Below are positions 1-10,812 of a stretch of 64,000 nucleotides of DNA, in pieces. The stretch covers positions 746,501 through 810,500 of the forward strand of contig NC_065874.1 in NCBI RefSeq assembly GCF_933775445.1, written 5' to 3'. Made by a program: the position numbers and the translations under genes. The first letter of the stretch is position 1, and each line of letters opens with the position of its first letter. The notes under the pieces were generated by a model that had not been told where the DNA came from, made no database searches, and worked only from the letters and a program-made list of their open reading frames with translations. The DNA is from Argentina anserina. Lineage: Eukaryota > Streptophyta > Magnoliopsida > Rosales > Rosaceae.

Positions 1-429
1 TATTTATCGGTATCTTTCAGTGGTACAGGACCAATAGAGTTCAAAACTTCAAATAGAAAAATATAACCTGCGAGTGTTGCTTCAGAGAGGTGGTTCTGGT
101 CCAAATTCGGGGTCAACATAATGTTGTAAAGACGGGGCATAATCAGCATCAGCAAGAATTCTTGTCCATCAAGTAAGAATACTGCCCTCGCCAAGGTCCT
201 CATGAACACATCCCGTAACTTCATCACCAGCTCCATTAATGGGGTATGGAACAACAGTATCACCAAGATCAAAGTGATCGCCGATCGCAAGAATATGAAA
301 GCAAATTGTAGCTAGAATGATGATATATGGCCTGCAGAAGTTATAATCGAGCCAGACATCAATGGAAACTTGGAAAGATGTAGGTCTCTTCAATATAATA
401 CTTGTAGTAGTATTTTGATTGGGTCTCAA
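1..429 (-). CDS. Unidentified gene fragment at the window edge
   Basis: I do not recognise this gene. Two overlapping minus-strand frames are open. One starts at an ATG at 429 and runs 86 codons to a stop at 169, with a hydrophobic stretch around residues 34-48. The other has no stop from about 320 to the left edge and reads as a very hydrophobic segment followed by MRTLARAVFLLDGQEF and later AGYIFLFEVLNSIGPVPLKD. A TATA-like sequence lies 40 bp upstream of the ATG. Either the gene has an intron or frameshift joining the two frames, or only one frame is coding. A membrane or secreted protein is plausible from composition alone. The gene continues beyond the left end, so its length and family cannot be judged. 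Confidence 0.3.
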
Positions 430-468
430 CTCTCAAGAAAACTAGGTAAATTGGAGTGCATGGGGAAG

Positions 469-479
469 CATATATAGGG
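469..479 (-). promoter_or_regulatory. TATA box of the left-edge gene
   Basis: On the minus strand the sequence reads CCCTATATATGC, about 40 bp before the ATG at 429. The spacing suits a plant core promoter with a short leader. Confidence 0.4.
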
Positions 480-872
480 AAATCAAATCGAAAGCCTTAA
501 AAGTACTTATCTCAAAGTAAAAAAATTTCTTATTCTTGTTAAATTAAAGATACATTTGTAATAACCCTAATTTTTAAAACGATATTTGAATTGAATTTAA
601 TTCTATAAGTTATGAAATTCAATTAAAATGGAATTGTTTGTTTGCAAACTTTACGAAACGGAAACGGAAACGTTCCGAAAACGTTTAATAATAAAACGTT
701 ACGTTTCCGAACGATTATATCGACTTTTATTCCGTCGATCGTTTGCGAAATCTCCCTTCACGAAAGTTGTGGAGCTCGTCGATACGAGTTCGTGAATATG
801 TGACACGTTCGAATCGGACGTTGTACGTAAAAGTTATTAACGACGGAAGTTAGTTTCCGATTTGGAAAAGGG

Positions 873-880
873 TATAAAAG
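873..880 (+). promoter_or_regulatory. TATA box inside the solo LTR
   Basis: TATAAAAG lies 316 bp from the LTR start and just before a pyrimidine-rich leader. This is the expected place for the LTR promoter and could drive transcription towards the downstream genes. Confidence 0.5.
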
Positions 881-1831
881 GAAAAAACTGAAGGGTTAGG
901 GTTTCCATTTTCGGAAACCCTTCACCCCGCCTCCCTTTTCCCTTTTCTCTCTCTCCTCGCGATTTTCTCCCTCCCCGAGCTCTCTCTCCCTCACTGTCCT
1001 CGCCGGCGATCTCCATCACCGTTCGACCGTGGTCTCCACCGCCTAGCGCAGGAGCACCGCACGGTCCTTCTCTGCAGACCCCGAGGTCGACGCATCTCCT
1101 CGCGATGTCGTTAACCTCCGCGCTCCAACCCGAGACCGCAAGCATCGCGCCACCATCGAGCACCACTTCGGCGACGCAAGGGCACGGGGGAGAGCTCCAC
1201 GACGCCGATCCTCTCCCTTAGAGCCCTTCGCTATCGACCCAGGGGCACCCAAGCCCTCCCCGAGGAATCGAAGCTCCACCGACGATCCGAGCGTTTCCGA
1301 CATCAAATCGGAAGTTTTAACTGCGATTAAGGTATGATTTGTTGTTATTGATGGTTGGATTGTGATTGTGATGAATTTTGGGATCGAATTGAGGAGATCG
1401 GAGGTGTGTGAGGAGGAAGGGATACCGCCGCCTAGAGGCGGCGCGTGGAGGAGCGTGGGAGGAGTAGGAGGCGGCCTAGGACCGCAGAGAGGAAAAGGGG
1501 AGAAAGGAGGAGGGTTTTGGGGTGGTGGTGACATCACACGCGCCGGTTTTGGGCTCGGCGCGTGGGCCCCACGCGCTGCCTGCCGGAGGTGGCGCGTGTG
1601 CCACACGCGCCGCCACGTGCGGTGGTGTGACAGTGTTTTCCGATAGGGGTATTTTGGTAATTTACTTAAATGTAAATGTAAATTTTATTTATTACGGTAA
1701 ATGTAATTAAATTTTACCTTCGGTAAATGTAAATATAAATTACTTTCAGTAAATGTAAAAAGTAATTTTGTAAAAGGGTAATTTAGTAAATTTTATTTAC
1801 TGAATTTGTATTTACATTTAAATCGTACGTA

Positions 1832-2082
1832 TACGTACAGAAATACGTATTAATATTTATACGTACAGAAATACGTATTAATATTTATACGTACAGAAAT
1901 ACGTATTAATATTTATACATACAGAAATACGTATTAATATTTATACGTACAGAAATACGTATATAATATTTATACGTACAGAAATACGTATATAGTATTT
2001 ATACGTACAGAAATACGTATATAGTATGTATACATACAGAAATATGTATATAGTATTTATACGTACAGAAATACGTATTAAT
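1832..2082. repeat. Tandem array of 28-29 bp units inside the LTR
   Basis: About nine units with core ACGTACAGAAATACGTAT and spacer TAATATTTAT. Early units are 28 bp; later ones are 29 bp and carry ATATAGTATT instead. Each core contains the near-palindromic ACGTA..TACGT, so units can fold on themselves. Confidence 0.85.
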
Positions 2083-2897
2083 TTCATAGTTGTACAGTAT
2101 CCGGGAATAGTAACAGTGAATAGTGCCAATGAACAGTAACTTCGTAAAACCGAAAATTGTTGAACAGTAACCGATTATTACTGTTTCGGCATTTAAAGGT
2201 TTACGAAACGATTCTAAATTCTTTTCTTATCTTTTCAAGGTGATCGTTAAATCGAGGAAATGAATTATCTTCGGGAATTGTGGAATTACGCTCAAGTCAA
2301 TAAGGTGAGTAAAATCTCACTGAATTACGAATCTACCCTCGTGGTGATTCAACATTTTGCAAGTGTGTTTATTAAATGAATTACAACATGTATATAATTT
2401 AGTGGACTACATATATACAGTATAATGGTAATAAGTACATATATATATAGTTCATTAAATTACGTACTGTTATTAATTCATTAAAAATAGTCATTTCAGT
2501 GACAGAAAAATTTGGCATGTGTATGTGATTCAAATGGTACGATATGATGTGAGATTATCGTACGTAATTTTCAGGTGTTTATGAAATATGACATGTATAG
2601 GATATAGTGGACTATGTATATATTGTATAAATGGTAAATAAATACGAATATATATAGTTTGCTATATAATATACTGTTATGATTTTATTGTGGTTATATC
2701 GTGAAAGTTTTAAAACGTACAATATGATGTGAGATTATTGTACGTGATTTTTAACATTGAGATTGTTAAAATGTTGATTTGTCTTCGGACGTGATTGGTA
2801 CAATATGATGTGAGATTATTGTACGTGTTTGGCAAGTCGGAACCTAGCCTTTGGCCGGGCGAAAGTTACGATACAGTTAGAGCTCTAGTCTGTCAGC

Positions 2898-3176
2898 CAT
2901 AGTACTTCATGTGAGGTAACGGGTGGTTATCTACTCATGAGTACTCAGATTGTTTTGGATGTTGGGTAGCGGGTGGTTACCCAATATCACCATAGTACTT
3001 CATGTGAGGTAACAAGTGGTTATCTACTCATGAGTACTCAGATTGTTTTGGATGTTGGGTAGCGGGTGGTTATCCAATATCAGAGTAGTACTGCATGTGA
3101 GGTAACGGGTGGTTATCTGCTCATGGGTACTCAGATTGTTTTGGATGTTGGGTAGCGGGTGGCTATCCAATATCAG
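2898..3176. repeat. Three 92-93 bp tandem repeats inside the LTR
   Basis: Units start at about 2898, 2991 and 3083 with AGTACTTCATGTGAGGTAAC or a close variant and end with GGTTACCCAATATCA or variants. Copies differ by a few substitutions. Confidence 0.85.
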
Positions 3177-3847
3177 CGGTGTATTACGAGAGGGGTAACA
3201 GATGTGTACCAGCGTTCTTGGTACCCGTATTATAAATGCATTGGGTAACCAGAAGGGTTACTTAATTTCCTCATTAGCGTTTTATTTCATATTTCTTGGG
3301 TCAACCAGATGGGCTGACTATTGACTCATGAGGGCATTTATATTTGTTGTTTTGTGATCTTTCGTATATATTGATATGCGAACTGTATTGTGATTTTACC
3401 CATACGAGCTATAAGCTTACCGGGTTTGTGTTTACAATCCCGGTGCACCAATTCAATGGTGTAGGGGATAATTCCACAGGTACTGATTAGCGGAGATTGA
3501 GTGACGACTCCGGAGATTCGAAGTCGTTCATACCCTGTTGTGGTGAGATTTCTGGCGTGGATTTGTGTGAGAATTTGAGTGAATTTATTTGTGAGATTTG
3601 TGAGTGATTTGTGAGGATTATTACATTTCCATTTTATGTATGGATTATAAATTTGGGTTGTAATAATTGGTTGTCTGAGTTGTATTGAGAACTCAGAATT
3701 GATCCGCTGTTACACTTTAATGATTTCGATTTATTTGAGATTATTTTGTGTTTAACGACTTTAGAATTTTGAGTTTTTAAGCTCGAAACTTTGGGGTCGT
3801 TACAACATTCCTTATTCTACAAGAACAATTATTTTCATGTAAACCCT

Positions 3848-4045
3848 TCACATCACTATACTATTGGCTTCTACAGATTCAAGTTGTTTGAGCCTCGTAT
3901 CTAATATAGTCCTCTTTTTGGTGTCTTTTTCATGTGTAGAGTATAGGTTCCTGAGTCTTCTGGCCACTATAGCCTTCTCCTGCAACTGCCTCTGAAGTTG
4001 AGTTTCTACTTGTCTGAGCTTACTCAACAATGTAGTCGTTTCATA
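3848..4045 (-). CDS. Possible exon of an unknown coiled-coil protein
   Basis: An open minus-strand frame of about 64 codons ends at a stop at 3848-3850, only 40 bp from the LTR insertion. It is rich in Q, K, R and L with heptad spacing (SKLRQVETQLQRQLQEKA, then RRLRNLY and TRLKQLES). There is no ATG at the start of the open stretch, but an AG acceptor (ATATATAG) precedes it, so it could be a last exon. The piece RLKQLES also occurs in the BAP31-like gene next door. A partial duplicate of that gene is possible but not shown. I do not recognise the family. Confidence 0.25.
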   Translation of the reverse strand, partial: YETTTLLSKLRQVETQLQRQLQEKAIVARRLRNLYSTHEKDTKKRTILDTRLKQLESVEANSIVM

Positions 4046-4743
4046 ATCTATATATAGGTCCGATTGGGGTAATCAAAAAGCTTGTGGAAGACTGCATTGC
4101 TCATAAGTAATAACATTTGCCCTTCATGTACGGATGCTCAAGAGATTCGGAAAGGATAAAAAGATGGATCAAGTGATGGATAGCTCCAGGCATTCTGCCT
4201 CTGAGTCCCGCTCCAATTTATAGTAAGCTTCATAAAACGTCATGATCGAATAAGACTACGCCTTTGAAGTTAAAACAGATTTAAAATGTTCCGCAGTTAA
4301 AAAAATTCATCTTTTCTAGTGTTGTGGGAGACAACTCACAGCTATGTATTCCCTACAATCCTACTAAAAATCATCTTGCTATATCTGCCCCATAGTTACA
4401 ATAAAATTCAACCATATCGAAAAAATGAAGACAAAAATACATAAAATCTAGTCAAAACACTGATATTAATCTACTACATTCAAACTGTACCACAATTTTC
4501 CAAGAAGAACTTGCTCCATTCGACTTCAACAATCAACTTCTTTTCAAGTTCACTCATCTAACAAGAAGTAACAAGCCTATTTTCGTTCTTTCTTTTTTCT
4601 TTTTCACTTCTCTTTTTTCTGTCCCACTTTCCCCAAACTTAAGTGTAGCAAATATATCCATCCAGTAACTCCCACACATCTAGTATATGAAGCATAAGAT
4701 ATCTAAAGAAATTAAATAAAAAGTCGCGAAGATGCCCCATTCC

Positions 4744-6134
4744 TCATGAATCTTTCTTGCTACCTGAATGTGACACTCTCCGGTCTGACTGAAATTGGTT
4801 CTTTAAATTTTGGTTTTCTTCAAGTAAACGGTCGTACTCGAGAAGGAAGCCTTCAGATTGTTTTCTTAGAGCATCAACATTGGCTTCTGCAGCATGAGCT
4901 TCTTTCGTCTTTGTCTCAATGTCAGATTCTAGTTGTTTGAGTCTTAAGCGTGATGCAGACATCTCATTCTCCAAGGCCTTGATCTCGTCCAAACCACCAG
5001 CTTTTCCATCCTCAGATATTCGGGTCTGCTTCTTTATGGCCTCCATGGTCTTTCTTCGTACACGGAGCTCTCTAATGTAGTGATGTATTCTGTCCATCAT
5101 GAGAACAAGGAACAGAAAGAACCCTGCAAATGGTAACACAAATCGGTGAATCAATGTCCAACAAGAATACCAGTGAGAGTTATCAGATACCATCTGTTAC
5201 CTCAATAAACATCAACATGAAACACTTTTAGTTTCTACTAAAATGAAGAAGCTGGTGCATAATAAGAATCAATGAAGACAACAAAGCAATCTGTCAGACA
5301 GGAGAGAAAGAGATATATAGAGCAAAACGTACCGAATCGATAAGCAGTAGTTTCAGGTAAATGAAAATCACATGCATATTTTAGTTTCCACAACTGGTTG
5401 GACATGATACTAACCAATTTACTAATGGCACATTGAAGACTTAGAATGCATTGTTGGCTACCAAAATGGTCTAACTCTGTATAAAGTATAAACAAACTAC
5501 ATAAGAGAGTTTAGATGATTGAAGTGTTTGTATCTGATCATCTGGCGAGCATTGTGGAATTTGAAGTTGTCAGAGTGCATATATTACAAACAGCCAGTAA
5601 CTATAATAAATATGAAACCACCAACAAAGCAATTCAGATTCAACCGAATTCTCGAGGCAGGAAAACGAGCTAATATGCCACCGGAAAGTGAGAAAACTCA
5701 ACAACGCTCGCTTGCCAGTTAATATCATTGATATCAAAGTTACAATCTTGATCATTCATATCACTCCCAAATTCATCAAAGCAATTAAATTTCAGTATCA
5801 AATGAACCAAAATGTCATCAATTCCAAAAACTAGAGTTCCCAACATACCCATTAGAGTGGCTTCAAGGAGATGCTTGAACATGAGGATCTGATCCGTAGG
5901 ACTAAGAATCCCAACTGCATCAATTCCACTCTTCTTGATCTTCACAACACCGTAGAGGCTGGTCATCAACACCATACACACTGTTCCCGCCACCGTCTTG
6001 ACCACCACAGGTCCACGTCCCCGCTTGATCTGATCGAGGCCCATTATCACAAGCTTCCTCGATGGGGTCTTGAACAAGCACGCCAGAATCAGAGCCATCT
6101 CTGAGATGATCACTATGAACAGCAGCTGAATCAT
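4744..6134 (-). CDS. BAP31-like ER membrane protein
   Basis: Plant B-cell receptor-associated protein 31 family: ER membrane proteins thought to act in export and quality control of membrane proteins. Two exons, 5849-6134 and 4744-5123, join in phase (286+380 nt) to give 221 aa. The donor is ATGG|GTATG and the acceptor TTTGCAG. Three hydrophobic segments lie in the first half (around residues 2-18, 40-60 and 95-112). The marker KLVIMGLDQIKRGRGP lies between the first two. HHYIRELRVRRKTME follows the third, and the C-terminal half is a coiled coil with KQSEGFLLEYDRLLEENQ. The protein ends in KKDS, which fits the KKXX ER-retrieval signal. I took the ATG at 6134 rather than the in-frame one at 6164 because MIQLLF is where the family starts. 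Length matches the family. No breaks seen. Confidence 0.9.
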
Positions 6135-6164
6135 CTTGAACAAAAAACAGAGTATATGTATCAA

Positions 6165-7043
6165 TGAGTGTGTCTCACAGCTGAAAGCTTTCAGCTTTGG
6201 TATCAGAACGAGAAGAGTGTTTGTGGGTTTTTGAGATTCAGGGATGGGCCAACGGAATTAATCAAAGAGAGAAGAGATGGAGTGTGATAAAAGTAAAGAG
6301 AAAACAATCAATCCTCCATGTCGATGTAGGTGAACAAGTTATGTGGGTTTTTAATTCAGATGATAAACAAGGCTAATTACTGGTATTTACTGAACAATCT
6401 TATCTTTTATATTAAAGCACTCCCCAGTTGCCATTTGGAGTCATCATGTAGACCACGTTATTAGGCCGTAAAAAAATACAGGTCCTCTCGCTGATCTTTC
6501 TTCTTCTTTCATTATTTGCTGGATCACTTTTGAGTTTTGACAGATCAGTTACTTCGGCGTGGCAACCCCATAATAATCATATAACCACAAGTCGGCAAGT
6601 AAACAAAGTGATGTGTATTTGGAAAGAAAGTTGGTGACAAGACGCATGTGTCACTGGTAGTAAATTATGCCAGTGTTGGTGATAGGGTAGCCATTTTCTT
6701 AATAAGTAAATATGCTTTGAATTATACATGCAAGTTACATACAATCTGGTTTATTTCCTCTTGAATTGATCATATCAGAATTTATAATATATAGGAGATT
6801 ACAACCTCAATCTTCCAATCAACAATCACTACCATATCAAAACTGATCCTATAATACAGCTAAACACAATTATGACAAATATCAAAACTGATGTTAGAAT
6901 TACAATCACAGATCCAAGATTTAAGCCATGATATTAGTGCTATTAGTTGTGGAAGATTCTGGTTCATTAACAATTGGAAACTTATAGAAAAGGGATAATA
7001 AGATACTACTAATTACTTATACTAGAGCACGGTAGATAACATC
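6165..7043. other. Intergenic: BAP31 promoter side
   Basis: Holds the upstream region of the BAP31-like gene and AT-rich spacer. No reading frame or RNA gene that I can support. Confidence 0.5.
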
Positions 7044-7182
7044 GTTGCTGATCACCTGGTCAGCTGTTGAGCACCAGATGACGCTGAACATGCCGTTGAT
7101 CTGGTCAACCAGTGATCAAACAATCAGATCGGACGATTATTGAGCGCCACCTGAGGCTCAGCTGACCAGGTGATAAACACTC
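7044..7182. mobile_element. 139-bp foldback MITE, Mutator-like target duplication
   Basis: The two ends are inverted: the left end carries ATCACCTGGTCAGCTG and the right end its complement CAGCTGACCAGGTGAT, with further pairing around GAGC and GCGCC. It is flanked by the identical 11 bp TAGATAACATC at 7033-7043 and 7183-7193. An 8-11 bp duplication with a G..C-ended inverted repeat suits a Mutator-type non-autonomous element. The family call is inference. Confidence 0.6.
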
Positions 7183-7272
7183 TAGATAACATCAGTATCC
7201 TTATTACGAAACTTAAGAGTTGCTAACAATTCCCACCACCCAACATTAGAAGTTTAGAACACAAAACATCCA

Positions 7273-8395
7273 TTAACAGTGTTGATTCCCCACTTTTCCG
7301 ATCCTTAAACTGATAGGATAGTTCACAACCTTCTGTCCATCTCCGCCATCAGCAATCCAAGCTTGCTTAAATGCCTCCATCACATCCTCATTCAGAAGCT
7401 CAACACCCTTGTCCTTAGCCGTCTGATAAGCTGACCACGAACTTATGTACGTGAAAAAATCATCCAAATTCATCGATCTCTCTGTTGCAAACTCGAACGG
7501 TCCAGTACTTCCTTCTCCGGTAACAGGCTCAAACGGAAAATCAATGGTGCTGTACTTCTTGTCCACTAGTTTACGTGCCGGATCCCAGTAGGGTTCGACA
7601 TCAATGGAATAGAACCGATCGAAAACCGTGTCTACATTGTTGTTAACTCTAGGCACAGTGTAGCACCATGCAGCAATGACCCCATTTGGTTTCTTGAGCA
7701 CCCATTTCACTTGTTCATAGAAACTTGGTAGATCCAACCAATGGAGGGCTTGTGCAACTGTAACTAAATCAACACTTGATTCTGGGGCCAATTTTCGTTC
7801 AATTTCTGGTATAGTTAGGACCGCAGGAGTGTGCTCGTAGCGAACATTGGGAAGCTTTGGAGCACATTCAAGTTGCTTTCGGCTTGTGTCTGTCGCCACC
7901 ACATTCTTGAACACCTCAGCCAGCTAGAAATGAATCACAAAATTAATTAAAGCCTATATCATCACGCATTGGTCTTTGTTAATGTACGTATGGAAATGAC
8001 GACTTGATCAATTATTGAATTATAAGTTCAAAATAACCAAATTGTTGCAACAATAACAAAGAAACTAGAGGACAAACACTAAGCATAGAATGATACCGAA
8101 AACGAGGAATATGCGATATTAGTTCCTGATCGATCATTAGGTAGAGAGCATGCAAATTGTCCATCCACGGATCAGTATTAGTTTCCAGAACAAATAGATT
8201 TAAGGCAATTGGGAGATTAATTGGGAAGTTAAAAGAGAAACATACGGATTGGGCAGCCTGGCCACTGCCGGTGCCGACGTCCCATGCAAGGTCGTGACCA
8301 GCAGCCTTGGAAGCAATGAACTGAAACAGCTTTTCCGGGTAACCTGGTCGAGCCACAACGTACTGCTTTGATTGTTTGATGAACAGATTCGCCAT
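7273..8395 (-). CDS. SAM-dependent methyltransferase, DDB_G0268948-like
   Basis: Class I S-adenosylmethionine-dependent methyltransferase of the plant group usually named putative methyltransferase DDB_G0268948; the substrate is unknown. Two exons, 8246-8395 and 7273-7923, join in phase 0 to give 266 aa, normal for the family. Motif I (LAWDVGTGSGQAA) ends exon 1, and the split falls right after it. Exon 2 carries the acidic ribose-binding region (VVATDTS), VDLVTVAQALHWLD, and VLKKPNGVIAAWCY. The start ATG at 8395 gives MANLFIKQSKQYVVARPGYP, the family's usual beginning. No targeting signal is obvious, so cytosol is likely. A TATA box lies about 85 bp upstream. The promoter is duplicated further upstream. 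Confidence 0.9.
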
Positions 8396-8473
8396 TCTTT
8401 TCCTCTCAAAGTTAGGTATTAGCTGATCACAGAAATTGGGAGGTAAGAGTACGAGACACGAAGGTCACCACGA

Positions 8474-9233
8474 CACCACATATATATACGATCTTCAATT
8501 TGGGTTGTATTTGAGGAAGGTAATGAAATGGGCATGGCCCAATAGATCTCAATGGCGCGGCTGTATTCTGACAAATTTGACCAGGGAGCAGTTTATTTAG
8601 CAAACTTTAGGAAAACATCACTTACCCATGACGCAGGAGAAAAAAAACATATATTGAATTTGAGTCTGATACTAAAGAAGTTAGTGAAGGATTTTGAGAA
8701 TATGAACTTAATATTTAGTCTTGCATCTGTTTTACAATTTACTTTTTATTTTAATATTTTGTATGAATTTTGTGTTTATAATATTTTGAAAATTATTGGA
8801 CATTATTATATATTTTTAAGCATATAAATAATTTAAATATATGTATAAAAATAAATAAATATTTAATAATTAAAATTCGACTATGACGCCTAGCCATCTT
8901 GGTGGTTGTCCACTTACATACCGCTTAACACTTTTTCGAATATTAAGAAATAAAATTTCAATTTGGACACGTTCAAGCTCCCTATCCTTTTCAAATAAAA
9001 ACATACACCACATATATATTCGATCTTCAATTTGGGTTGTATTTGAGGAAGGTAATGAAATGGACATGGCCCAATCGATATCAATGGCGCGGTTGTATTT
9101 TGACCAATTTGACCAACTTGACCGGGAGCAGTTTATATAGCAAACTTTAGGAAATATCAGTAACAGGGAATATAATTTCAATTTGGACACGATCAAGCTC
9201 CCTATCATTTTCAAATAAAAACATATACCACAC
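8474..9233. repeat. Duplicated promoter segments upstream of the methyltransferase
   Basis: Segment P occurs at 8474-8620 and again at 9006-9158 in the same orientation. Both copies share ATCTTCAATTTGGGTTGTAT, TGAGGAAGGTAATGAAATGG and AGCAAACTTTAGGAAA. Segment Q (AATTTCAATTTGGACACG, CAAGCTCCCTATC) occurs at 8952-9012 and 9172-9233. The order P, Q, P, Q suggests a tandem duplication with later divergence. Copy 2 of P keeps the TATA box but no coding sequence follows it. Confidence 0.8.
8480..8488 (-). promoter_or_regulatory. TATA box of the methyltransferase gene
   Basis: Minus strand CGTATATATATGTGG, about 85 bp before the ATG at 8395. The same promoter segment occurs again at 9006-9158. Confidence 0.6.
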
Positions 9234-10269
9234 AAGATCTAAATAAAATGGTTCTATTGAATTTGATGAACAAAGCTTCAATTGTGGTTGATTATTAAAC
9301 GGTACAAGTATGGATGTTTGAGATGAAAATGCCTCATTTCTAGGCCACATAGAAGTTTCAGGAAAAAAAAAGGTATCAAAATGGGAGAGCTCCCATTCAT
9401 AGTGACAGTGAATTGTTTACTTGTTCACCTTCAATCTTTGGGCGTATATTTCATCAAAATAATCGTCACTTTTTTCATACAATACTATATATAGAGAGGC
9501 TTGTATATAAATTTTTCTCTCGAATCATAAATAAGAGAGAGAGGGTGTGGTATCGGTAAATTATAACGAGTTTGAAGAGCAATGAGTAAAAGACACATAA
9601 TGAAATTTCGAAAGGTTAAATTTTAATTTATTCACGTTTACAACAATTTACCTATTTGGAATCATAGAGGTTTGAAGCATCCATTTCCAATTTTCATGTC
9701 GCATTTTTAATGTCTCTTTGACTGACTTAACTAATCCATATAATACTCTTAATATTTTTTTCGTTCTTTTATTTATTTATTAAAATTATTTTTGGGGTTC
9801 GAGGTTACGGAGTAAAAGGAAATGGAATGTCCTAATACCGGGACATAACCGTATGATGCGAGAGTGTTAACAATCAATCATCTAACAATGTTAAATGACT
9901 CAATTTGTTTTTATTTGTATGAACCGATCTGATTTTGTTTCGTATGTCGGAGATTTAATGAAATTCAGTTTTAATATTGATAATCTTTGCCTCATTGTTT
10001 TAGAGTTTAGAATTGTATTTACTTTCGTAATTTGCCTATAAATATATTTTGGAGGAATTATCTCGCAAATTTTCATACTTTTATTTAATTTTTTATCTTA
10101 TCATAGCATAGTAAAATAGTAAAACCGAAGTGAATAGAGCAATTAGTGGTGGAAGAACTTTCCCGCTCTAATCCCTGACGCGGCTCGAATGTACAGTTAT
10201 CTCCCAGAGCGAGAGATTTCCTGGGAAACCAAAAATAGTTTAAGGCCCTTCGATTTGGAAGCCGCAAAA
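9234..10269. other. Intergenic, AT-rich
   Basis: No gene, RNA or element ends that I can support. The last 150 bp are more GC-rich and are probably the promoter of the coiled-coil locus that follows. Confidence 0.5.
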
Positions 10270-10812
10270 ACAAGTTTCTTTTTTCTCTCCCTCTGCACGC
10301 GTAGCAAGCTCAGTCTCCGGCAGATCATCACGCTCGTCTCCGTTTCTCAGGTATGGAGCTTCTCTTCTCCTTTGTTCTCTCAATTTTTCTACGCCGTCTC
10401 CATTTCTCATGCTTATGTTTCTGTTTGTTTAATGTCAAACAAGAAATCCACATCCGCAGTGCTTCAAGTAGAAGTTTATGTATTCCTTGTTTCCCGTTTG
10501 GTTCTTAATTTGAACATATATTTTTGTGAATCATTTGGATGGCCCAAATCATTAAGGTTCTTTTGGTTGATTCCATGATTTATGGTTGTTGCACCTGCCT
10601 GGAAAAGACTGAACAGCAAAACCGTATTCTGGGTTTTTAAGTTTGGTAACTTAGTTAGTTTGGGTTCTCAATTTGATTGAGTTTATAATAGTACTTGAAA
10701 GAGTAACTTGCTGCGATTTTGGGTCAATTTGGTAGCTCTAGTTTTGGGTTTTCAATTTCATTTTTACTTTGTTATATTGTGACACTGTGATACTCGGCAG
10801 CCAAGAGTAGTG
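10270..10812 (+). other. 5' leader with intron of the coiled-coil locus
   Basis: A CT-rich leader ends at CGTTTCTCAG|GTATGG (donor at 10351). An acceptor CGGCAG lies at 10795-10800, 12 bp before the ATG at 10813. This implies a 450-bp intron in the 5' untranslated region. Open frames within it are not coding. Confidence 0.55.

Larger units (their letters stand above)
557..3804 (+). mobile_element. Solo LTR of a Ty3/gypsy-like retrotransposon (3,248 bp)
   Basis: The element begins TGTAATAACCC and ends GGGGTCGTTACA, so its ends form the short inverted repeat TGTAAYRACCC and show the TG..CA termini of an LTR. It is flanked by the same 5 bp, ACATT, at 552-556 and 3805-3809, a perfect retrotransposon target duplication. 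No gag or pol reading frame lies inside, so this is a solo LTR left by LTR-LTR recombination, or a coding-free derivative. A TATA box at 873-880 (TATAAAAG) is followed by a GC-rich CT-rich stretch at 900-1640, suggesting plus orientation. Two tandem arrays lie inside it. Long LTRs with this end sequence are typical of Tekay/Del-type chromoviruses; that clade call is inference. Confidence 0.8.

Noticed and set aside
837..1646. Long frames in the GC-rich part of the solo LTR
   Set aside because: The proline/arginine-rich translations reflect base composition; they overlap in several frames and match no gag or pol domain.
5519..5755. Frames in the BAP31 intron
   Set aside because: They lie between confirmed exons and lack any domain.
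10189..10578. 129-codon plus-strand frame before the coiled-coil locus
   Set aside because: It spans a good splice donor at 10351 in a CT-rich leader and has no family resemblance; it is leader plus intron.
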